A DNA stretch of 11,488 nucleotides from Clostridia bacterium. Its GTDB lineage: Bacteria > Bacillota > Clostridia > Oscillospirales > Acutalibacteraceae. Both the position numbers and the translations under genes were made by a program. Positions 6,352 through 11,488 of the stretch are shown here, one piece after another. A model generated the notes under the pieces. That model saw only the letters and a program-made list of their open reading frames with translations. It searched no databases and was not told the origin of the DNA. Position 1 is the first letter of the stretch. The number at the start of each line of letters is the position of its first letter. Location: NCBI GenBank assembly GCA_017414725.1, contig JAFQKZ010000038.1, positions 1-11,488 on the forward strand, read 5' to 3'.

Positions 6352-7286
6352 AACAAATTCAATGCAATTTCAAGATGCTCATCGTCAGAATACACTAAAT
6401 CTCCGGTTTCGTATAATTTTTTGTGTTCATCATTCATAATAAAACTTTCGTCAGGATTTAAGCCTATACCATAAAAATTATTTTCTTTTGAAGTTACGTA
6501 TATGGCATCCGGAAAAATCAACATATGATCCCCGGATATTTCGGTGGTTTTTAGTCGAACTGCACAACCAACGCTTTGCTCTCCGACAAGCTTAGCGTCT
6601 AAATCATCACGTAATCCGGATGCTAAAACTTCAGACGCACCCTCAGTATTATTATTTATTAGCACCACGAATTTTAAATTATTAATTTCGGTTTCGCTGT
6701 GAGATTCACATGCAACCTCTTTTGTACCGTCTTTTAGAATACTGTAGACCAAATTCCCTGACGGCACTAAAAATTTCAAAATCTTGAAAACTTCGTCAAT
6801 TTCACCATTTTGGTTATTTCTTAAATCTATAATTATGTTAAAAATGTCATTGTTTCGCAGCGAATTTACAGATTTTATGAACTCGTCGCCGGAATTTTTA
6901 CCCAATGTCGAGCACTTTATATAACCCGTATTGTTAATTATTTCTGAAATAATTTTGTTGTGATTGTTTTTTCTATCAAAAATATACTTTTCGTAATTCT
7001 CACGCGTAAATAACCGACAATTTTTGTTGTTTACACCATTAATATATCCCGTATATAAATTACTTAAAATCGAAGATTCCTGAACGCTGTCTATATATTC
7101 GTTACGAATTATATAGTCAATTTCGCTCAAATCACCATACATTTTTTGCTTTTCTTGTGCATAAGATACTAAATTATTAAATTTGTTCAAAGAGATTTTA
7201 TATGCCAACGCGTACATTATAGAAGCTATCAGAAAAGTTATCACAAGTGATGTTCCTAACGAGATTTTCTTGCTAAACAAATTCAT
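6342..7286 (-). CDS. Degenerate S41 (C-terminal processing peptidase) homologue, probably inactive
   Basis: This 314-residue protein has an N-terminal membrane anchor (about 10-31) and an S41 fold outside the cell. The stretch from IDYIIRNEYID to RLFTRENYEKY matches the N-terminal helical part of CtpA/CtpB proteins. The frame then runs directly into GYIKCSTLGKN, so the PDZ domain is missing. IIIDLRNNQNGEIDE matches the family LDLRNNPGG segment. Aligned to the usual TASASE motif, the nucleophile Ser position is Gly216 (in NNTEGASE). The catalytic Lys, 25 residues on, is Cys241 (GEQSVGCA), and the Gln four further is Leu245. I start at the ATG at 7286 because GGAGGAG lies seven bases upstream; an ATG at 7313 adds nine residues but lacks a site. 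Its place after ftsEX and the hydrolase resembles the ctpB position in Bacillus. Confidence 0.85.
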   Translation of the reverse strand: MNLFSKKISLGTSLVITFLIASIMYALAYKISLNKFNNLVSYAQEKQKMYGDLSEIDYIIRNEYIDSVQESSILSNLYTGYINGVNNKNCRLFTRENYEKYIFDRKNNHNKIISEIINNTGYIKCSTLGKNSGDEFIKSVNSLRNNDIFNIIIDLRNNQNGEIDEVFKILKFLVPSGNLVYSILKDGTKEVACESHSETEINNLKFVVLINNNTEGASEVLASGLRDDLDAKLVGEQSVGCAVRLKTTEISGDHMLIFPDAIYVTSKENNFYGIGLNPDESFIMNDEHKKLYETGDLVYSDDEHLEIALNLLCG

Positions 7287-7313
7287 ACAAAATCTCCTCC
7301 AAATTTCCCACAT

Positions 7314-8648
7314 TTATCCGGCTATAGAAGTTTTTTGTGAATTTTTATTTGTAATCGGTTCAACCGGTTCGGGATTTTTAATGCTAACTTCCGGTTTTTT
7401 TACTTTTTTGGAACCGGGTACATTTACATAAGCCAGCGGATCTTTTCTTATGTTATCTATTCTTACTTCGAAATGCAAGTGGGGTCCTGTCGAAAATCCT
7501 GTACTACCAACGTTTCCAATAGTCTGACCCTTGGTTACTTTCTGACCTTTGGAAACCGAAACTACGCTAAGATGGCCGTACAGAGTCGAAATCTTATTGC
7601 CATGTGCAATCATGACATACTTTCCGTAACCGCCGCCACCTTGGCCGTTTGCGTCAACCACGGAATTTACAGCTATGACAGTTCCGGCGGTCACAGCTAC
7701 AACAGGGGCACCGTACACTCCTGCTCCGGCAATGTCTAGACCGTTGTGAGGACGAGTTCTGTTGGTTTTCTCGCCAAAATACGAAGTTATTTTACTGTAA
7801 CCAGGCACCGGCCACACAAAATTACTTGTGTCAACCACAGGCTCAACATAATTTTTGTTTTTCCGGCGTTCTTCCTCGATTCTGCGACGCTCTTCTTCAT
7901 AATATTTCGTGATTTCAGCGTTTAATTTGCGAATCGCACTATCGTTTTCGTCAATTTCTTTCTGAAACTGTTTCTGAGTTTTCTCGTACTCTGATAATAA
8001 TTTTTCGCTTTCTTCAAATAATTTCTGTAACTCTGCACGACTGGCCTCAGACTTTTTAAGCTCAGCTTTTTCATGTTCTTTAATCTCAAGAACGCGATTC
8101 TGCTTAGTTTCGAGACTGCCGATGTACTCTTTTAAGCTGTCTATGAGTTCTTTTATGGTACCGCTGACGGACCGTACAATATCGGCCTTGTCAAGGAAAT
8201 CATTGAAGTCTTTTGCGCCAAGAATAATATCAATAGCCATCGTGTCACCGGCAACATAAATAGAAACCAGCGCTTCTTTCAATAATTCAATTTTCTCTTT
8301 AATGATTTGTTTAGTTTCTTCGATTTGAATCTCAAGCTCACGGATCTGCGAACTCAACTCTGATATGTACACATTTGTTTCATCAATTTCTTTTTTTACA
8401 TGTGCAATTTTATTGTCTATGTCAAGCTTGTTTTTCTTCTCATCTTTGATATTTTTTACCGTGTTTCTGATATCTTTAATTTTTTCTTTGTTTTGTTTTA
8501 TGAGTTCGTTTTGTTTCTGTTTGTATTCTACTATATTATCTTTTGTAATGTTAACCGAAACTGTACTCGGACTCATTATGGTCGAACACAAGCAAATCAG
8601 CAAACTTGTACAAATTTGCTTGTCTATATATTTGTTGTTTTTATACAA
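7314..8648 (-). CDS. M23 (LytM) murein hydrolase with coiled coils, FtsEX partner
   Basis: This secreted protein (444 residues) should cut peptidoglycan cross-bridges under FtsEX control, like EnvC, CwlO or PcsB in role. A signal peptide (hydrophobic ICTSLLICLCSTIM) is followed by long Lys/Glu-rich coiled coils (about 35-265). An M23 domain (about 278-407) and a Lys/Pro-rich tail follow. The zinc and catalytic residues are complete: His301 and Asp305 (HNGLD), His359 (YGHLS), His390 and His392 (HLH). It is therefore probably an active hydrolase, not an activator such as EnvC. The TTG at 8648 is preceded by AGAAGGTG at good spacing. A GTG at 8657 would add three residues but has that site right against it. 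It overlaps ftsX by 8 bases with the TTG, 17 with the GTG. Confidence 0.92.
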   Translation of the reverse strand: MYKNNKYIDKQICTSLLICLCSTIMSPSTVSVNITKDNIVEYKQKQNELIKQNKEKIKDIRNTVKNIKDEKKNKLDIDNKIAHVKKEIDETNVYISELSSQIRELEIQIEETKQIIKEKIELLKEALVSIYVAGDTMAIDIILGAKDFNDFLDKADIVRSVSGTIKELIDSLKEYIGSLETKQNRVLEIKEHEKAELKKSEASRAELQKLFEESEKLLSEYEKTQKQFQKEIDENDSAIRKLNAEITKYYEEERRRIEEERRKNKNYVEPVVDTSNFVWPVPGYSKITSYFGEKTNRTRPHNGLDIAGAGVYGAPVVAVTAGTVIAVNSVVDANGQGGGGYGKYVMIAHGNKISTLYGHLSVVSVSKGQKVTKGQTIGNVGSTGFSTGPHLHFEVRIDNIRKDPLAYVNVPGSKKVKKPEVSIKNPEPVEPITNKNSQKTSIAG

Positions 8649-9537
8649 TGCTGACACCTTCTTTTTTCAGATATCTCCTGATAGATACCAGGCCTCCGAG
8701 AATCCCTATGAAAACGCCTGCAATTGAAAAATATTTCAGAACTTCCCAGAAAATATTTCTCGTATAAAATCCCTGAAAGCTGATAATACCGCCCAAAACA
8801 TCTATAAAACTTTTGTAAATAATATCTAAAATCACACTCGAAACTATAGCTGATAACAGGCCTATGACCACGCCTTCGACAATAAACGGAGTACATATAA
8901 ACATATTTGTCGCACCGACAGATTTCATGATACTGATCTCAAGGCGTCTATTGTGAATGGTCAATTTAATAGTATTTGAAATAATAAATATTGACACGAT
9001 CGCCAGTGCGCAAACCGTCCATAGTCCAGCAGTACTTATCAATCTGTTTAATTCTGAAAGCCGTCTGGCGGTTTCGCTCCTGTCACTCACAGATTCTACA
9101 TTTTTGATACTTTCAAGCTTCTTTACAGTCTGGTCATATAACGAAAAATCTTCCATACTAACGTGAAAAGCTTCCGGGAACGGATTGCCGGATTCTTGCA
9201 AAATCTCGTATAAATCTCCCAGGACTTCTTTATATTGGGCAGATGCTTGATCACTTGAGTAATATTCGCATTTTATTACATTAGGAACTTGCTTGATTTG
9301 CTCTTCTATTTGTGCTATTTCAACAGAATTGGTTTTTTTTGTTAAAAACACTTTTACGCTATTTTGATGTTCAACAGACTTTAAAGCACGTGTTAAATTT
9401 GTGGATAACAATATCGCGCTTCCTGTTAATATCATGCAACAAACCATGACTATAATCGAAGCCAAAGACATGATGTTATTCGCCCAAACGTTTTTTAAAC
9501 CTTCTTTTAGGCAGTATTTTATAGACTGAAATCCCAT
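8641..9537 (-). CDS. ftsX: Cell division protein FtsX
   Basis: FtsX (298 residues) is the membrane half of the FtsEX complex, which turns ATP use in the cytoplasm into activation of murein hydrolases outside. The layout is typical: a cytoplasmic N-terminus, TM1 (about 23-46), a large outer domain (47-170) and TM2-TM4 (about 171-192, 216-242 and 268-287). The outer domain holds the conserved NPFPEAFHV (118-126). The cytoplasmic loop after TM2 carries ISIMKSVGAT (201-210), the family coupling segment that contacts FtsE. The ATG follows the ftsE stop codon with no spacing, and its binding site GGAGG lies inside the end of ftsE. The 3' end overlaps the M23 hydrolase gene, so the three are tightly coupled. 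Confidence 0.96.
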   Translation of the reverse strand: MGFQSIKYCLKEGLKNVWANNIMSLASIIVMVCCMILTGSAILLSTNLTRALKSVEHQNSVKVFLTKKTNSVEIAQIEEQIKQVPNVIKCEYYSSDQASAQYKEVLGDLYEILQESGNPFPEAFHVSMEDFSLYDQTVKKLESIKNVESVSDRSETARRLSELNRLISTAGLWTVCALAIVSIFIISNTIKLTIHNRRLEISIMKSVGATNMFICTPFIVEGVVIGLLSAIVSSVILDIIYKSFIDVLGGIISFQGFYTRNIFWEVLKYFSIAGVFIGILGGLVSIRRYLKKEGVSIV

Positions 9538-10227
9538 TTAAACTACTTCCTCCGTATGTGTTAAATTATCCGTGTCGTTTCTCAGCACTCCGTTAGACAA
9601 CTCTACTACTCTGTAATTGAACATTTTTACAAGCGAAATATCATGCGTGACCATTATAATAGTCGTCCCGCACTTGTTAATATTACTCAGCAAGTTCACA
9701 ATATCATAAGACATCTCGGGGTCTATGTTTCCTGTAGGCTCGTCCGCTATTATTATGCCGGGATTATTCACGAGAGCTCTTGCCAGGCCTACTCTTTGTT
9801 TTTCGCCACCTGACAATTCACATACTTTGCTCCGAGATTTTCTGCGAAGGTCAACCAAATTCAAAACATAATCTACGCGCGACTCAATCTCCCTGGGATG
9901 AGCCCCGATTACGTGCATAGCGAAAGCTACATTATCATAGACCGTCATTTTTTCAATTAATCTAAAATCCTGAAAAACAATCCCAAGACTTCGTCTATAA
10001 TACGGGATTTTTCTTTTTGGAATATTATTCAAATTTACACCATTTACGTAAATCTTTCCGGTAGTGCAATCTTCTTCTTTAGTTAAAATTTTCAACATAG
10101 TGCTTTTCCCGGAACCCGAAGCCCCAACTACAAACAAAAATTGTCCGTCCGGTATTTTTAAATTTAAACCCTCTAGTGCTCTATTATTTTTATTATAAAC
10201 TTTAACAACGTTTCTAAATTCTATCAT
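9538..10227 (-). CDS. ftsE: Cell division ATP-binding protein FtsE
   Basis: FtsE (229 residues) is the ABC-type ATPase that drives FtsX. All motifs are present: Walker A GASGSGKST (35-43), Q-loop Gln86 (FQDFRL), signature LSGGE (138-142), Walker B IIIADE (158-163) and the switch His195 (VTHD). The FQDFRL stretch and the start MIEFRNV are characteristic of FtsE rather than of other ABC proteins. The ATG at 10227 gives the normal length, although its binding site is weak. It is the first gene of the minus-strand operon, behind a promoter at 10347-10375. Confidence 0.96.
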   Translation of the reverse strand: MIEFRNVVKVYNKNNRALEGLNLKIPDGQFLFVVGASGSGKSTMLKILTKEEDCTTGKIYVNGVNLNNIPKRKIPYYRRSLGIVFQDFRLIEKMTVYDNVAFAMHVIGAHPREIESRVDYVLNLVDLRRKSRSKVCELSGGEKQRVGLARALVNNPGIIIADEPTGNIDPEMSYDIVNLLSNINKCGTTIIMVTHDISLVKMFNYRVVELSNGVLRNDTDNLTHTEEVV

Positions 10228-10346
10228 GATTTTTTACTAACTCAACCCCAAACAAAATATCAATATAACTAAATTCAAATCATATTCACACGCAAAATAT
10301 ATATAATCTATACAACACATCTCGAATATACATGATTTCTATAGAC

Positions 10347-10375
10347 ATTATATGACAAATTAATACAAATAACAA
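10347..10375 (-). promoter_or_regulatory. Sigma-A promoter of the ftsE-ftsX-M23-S41-comF operon
   Basis: On the minus strand TTGTTA (10375-10370, 4 of 6 to consensus) is followed by a 17-base spacer and a perfect TATAAT (10352-10347). Transcription should begin near 10340, giving a leader of about 110 bases before ftsE. No other terminator or promoter is evident inside the operon. Confidence 0.6.
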
Positions 10376-10438
10376 GTACTATTTTTAAACTTTTTGTAAT
10401 TTTTTTTGGAAATATATTTTTAGTTTTTTAGATAATTT

Positions 10439-10468
10439 TTGTATAGTTTTAATAAATTTAAATATAAA
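10439..10468 (+). promoter_or_regulatory. Possible plus-strand promoter upstream of a structured leader
   Basis: TTGTAT (10439-10444), an 18-base spacer and TATAAA (10463-10468) resemble a sigma-A promoter. A transcript from here would start near 10475, at the hairpin 10472-10493. The region is very AT-rich, so a chance match is possible. Confidence 0.35.
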
Positions 10469-10471
10469 ATA

Positions 10472-10493
10472 ACTCCGGGGAATTTCTCGGAGT
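10472..10493 (+). other. Hairpin ACTCCG/CGGAGT
   Basis: ACTCCG (10472-10477) pairs with CGGAGT (10488-10493). The stem extends inward by three more pairs (two G-T, one G-C) to an AATT tetraloop. It is the most GC-rich patch of this intergenic region. Neither strand has a strong T tract next to it, so I do not call it a terminator. Confidence 0.5.
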
Positions 10494-10530
10494 GGTTTGT
10501 AAGTATATAAAAGACGAGGATATATAAAAG

Positions 10531-10602
10531 CAAAAACACATCTGCACTTTTTCTTCGCATGATGTGCTCATAGGTTATATCTGTGTTTTAGATGTTTTTT
10601 TC
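10531..10602 (+). ncRNA. Candidate structured leader or short terminated RNA
   Basis: Several exclusive pairings share the same bases. CACATC+TGC (10537-10545) can pair with GCA+GATGTG (10557-10566, one bulged base). AAAACACA (10533-10540) can pair with TGTGTTTT (10582-10589). ACATCT (10538-10543) can pair with AGATGT (10590-10595), which runs into seven T (10595-10601). The last pairing resembles a terminator and the first would prevent it, the pattern of an attenuator. No known riboswitch class was recognised. It may be a small RNA of about 125 bases from the promoter at 10439, a leader, or chance. Confidence 0.35.
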
Positions 10603-10621
10603 GTCAAAATTAACAAAATTT

Positions 10622-10631
10622 ATCATATGAT
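10622..10631. promoter_or_regulatory. Perfect 10-base palindrome beside the -35 box
   Basis: ATCATATGAT ends one base before the -35 box of the promoter at 10633. The position suits an operator of a dimeric regulator, but short AT-rich palindromes also arise by chance. Confidence 0.3.
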
Positions 10632-10632
10632 C

Positions 10633-10660
10633 TTGATATGTAGCAAGCTTGTTTTATAAA
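10633..10660 (+). promoter_or_regulatory. Sigma-A promoter of the unrecognised gene
   Basis: TTGATA (10633-10638, 5 of 6), a 16-base spacer and TATAAA (10655-10660, 5 of 6) lie 37 bases before the ATG at 10698. Transcription should start near 10667, giving a leader of about 30 bases that contains the strong AAAGGGTGAT binding site. Confidence 0.55.
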
Positions 10661-10697
10661 TTTATAAACGCAAACTATATATAAAAGGGTGATTATT

Positions 10698-11293
10698 ATG
10701 TCAGGATCTAAGAATAGAAAGAAAAGAACAACGACGGATACAACAACTCTAAGAATGAAGACGCTGCGCGTTGGTCGAAGAAAATAGAAGATGTAAGTAC
10801 AATTAGCTTTAAACTGAACGCCAATACACGCGATGCACTATTTACGGCTATAAAGGCTTATTTTGAGGTTTTGAAATATGCGTTTCCGAACGACATTATC
10901 CAGAGGGGAAAAAACGTTGACAAAAACTTGGTAGATAGAGCCGGTAGCTTACTAGATAACTTGGAATTAGAAACTTTACAAGGCAAAGACGAAGGGGAAA
11001 CTGTTAAGTGGTTGAACAAAGTGAATGATTTATTTACAGAGTTTGCAGAAATAAATGACAATGACGCCTCAAACAAAAAGAAGTTCGTGGGGGAGCTAAC
11101 GAAAAAATGTACAAGGTTTAATTCGTTAATGAGAATATCCCCTGCTTATATCGGTCATCAGCCTCTGTTTAAATATAAAAATGTACGCGAGGCATTTCAA
11201 AACCTCGGTAAAAATGTCGCTGCTTTCCCTAAGCTCGTGCAATATGCTATTGGCAAACTGCTCAAACCAGCTAAGGCAAAACCGCGTATATAA
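10698..11293 (+). pseudogene. Unrecognised gene with a frame change near its 5' end (broken or recoded)
   Basis: An ATG at 10698 with an excellent AAAGGGTGAT site opens a basic frame (begins MSGSKNRKKR) that stops at TAG 10785-10787. A second register, open from 10718 with no ATG, GTG or TTG before 10871, continues to the stop at 11291-11293. It is Lys/Asn-rich, then mainly helical-looking, with segments such as STISFKLNANTRDALF, IIQRGKNVDKNL and KFVGELTKKCTRFNS, and a basic end (KLLKPAKAKPRI). Joining the two needs a net -1 shift and gives about 198 residues. Two AAAA runs, 10722-10725 and 10781-10784, are candidate sites; the second lies right before the TAG. No signal peptide, membrane segment or known motif is visible. 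A TTG at 10871 would give 140 residues but has a poor binding site. A one-base deletion, a sequencing error or programmed frameshifting could explain it. I do not recognise the family. Confidence 0.6.
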
Positions 11294-11309
11294 AGATAAA
11301 AAAGAATAG

Positions 11310-11488
11310 AGGAAACAAGAAGTACCAAAAAAGCAAAAGAGACAAGTAAATCCCTGCTTTTTCTACTCAAAACAAGCCGTAATCAGACCGAGAGGCCAAA
11401 ATGCCTATCAGCGAGATAGAGGTTTGCAAGAGCAAACAAAAAATTCAATTTAGCAAACTGCTTTCGTTTGCCCCGGTATCGAGTTTTA
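11310..11488. repeat. Cluster of short inverted repeats with overlapping open frames at the right edge
   Basis: Four close hairpins are visible: AGGC/GCCT (11393-11406), CTATC/GATAG (11405-11419, sharing two bases with the first), GTTTGC/GCAAAC with an AAGA loop (11422-11437) and GCAAAC/GTTTGC (11453-11471). AAATT-C-AATTT lies at 11441-11451. Two frames are also open: one at 11310-11453 without a start codon (contains NPCFFYSKQAVIRPRGQNAY), and one from an ATG at 11401, with AGAGG six bases before it, to the window end (begins MPISEIEVCKSKQ). The segment may be a repetitive element, a structured RNA or remnants of coding DNA. The edge cuts it, so I cannot decide. Confidence 0.35.

Larger units (their letters stand above)
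10228..10697. other. AT-rich divergent intergenic region
   Basis: These 470 bases separate ftsE from the unrecognised plus-strand gene. I see no protein gene in them. They hold a minus-strand promoter for ftsE, two plus-strand promoter candidates, a 9-base-stem hairpin (10472-10493), a second set of pairing segments ending in a T tract (10537-10601) and the palindrome ATCATATGAT (10622-10631). The segment 10381-10470 is mostly A/T runs with no other visible structure. Confidence 0.6.

Noticed and set aside
7287-7313. A longer start for the S41 homologue at the ATG 7313
   Set aside because: It directly follows the M23 stop without a binding site, while GGAGGAG precedes the ATG at 7286 and the membrane anchor starts there.
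11321-11367. A terminator for the unrecognised gene (AGTA..AAAAAGC pairing with GCTTTTT..TACT)
   Set aside because: The stem has a 21-base loop, almost no GC core, and no T tract after it.
1-11488. CRISPR array, rRNA or tRNA genes, insertion sequence
   Set aside because: No regularly spaced direct repeats, no tRNA cloverleaf or rRNA sequence, and no transposase were seen on either strand.

Overview
The window looks like a chromosomal segment of an AT-rich, Gram-positive-type bacterium, most likely a member of Bacillota class Clostridia. The reasons are the rpmH-rnpA-yidD-yidC-jag-mnmE order found near many bacterial replication origins, strong AGGAGG-type ribosome binding sites with GTG and TTG starts, near-consensus sigma-A promoters, and a cell-wall cluster of the Firmicutes type (ftsE, ftsX, M23 hydrolase, S41 homologue). 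Genus or family cannot be read from the sequence alone.

Layout. Positions 26-945 hold two separately promoted genes: an acyl carrier protein and a small heat-shock protein (Hsp20) with its own promoter, an inverted repeat at the predicted transcription start and a good terminator. Positions 1075-5690 form the plus-strand block rpmH (44 aa), rnpA, yidD, yidC, jag/khpB and mnmE. It supplies ribosomal protein L34, the RNase P protein, two membrane-insertion factors, an RNA-binding protein and a tRNA wobble-modification GTPase. dnaA is not upstream of rpmH and mnmG does not follow mnmE, so the usual neighbourhood is rearranged. Positions 10375-5692 form a tightly packed minus-strand operon: ftsE, ftsX, an M23/LytM murein hydrolase with coiled coils, a degenerate S41 homologue and comF. 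It meets mnmE tail to tail with one base between the stops. FtsEX should be the ATP-driven membrane switch that controls the secreted M23 hydrolase.

From 10228 to the right edge the window looks accessory. An AT-rich intergenic region carries divergent promoters, palindromes and a possible small terminated RNA. It is followed by an unrecognised gene that has a strong start but changes frame near its 5' end. The last 120 bases hold a cluster of short inverted repeats and open frames of uncertain meaning.

The observations most worth a second look are: the S41 homologue, which has lost its PDZ domain and all three catalytic residues yet remains in the ftsEX operon; the frameshifted gene at the right; the YidC with Asn where a groove Arg/Lys is expected; the Tyr-rich disordered tail on KhpB; the operator-like repeat at the hsp20 start site; and the possible attenuator or small RNA at 10463-10601.
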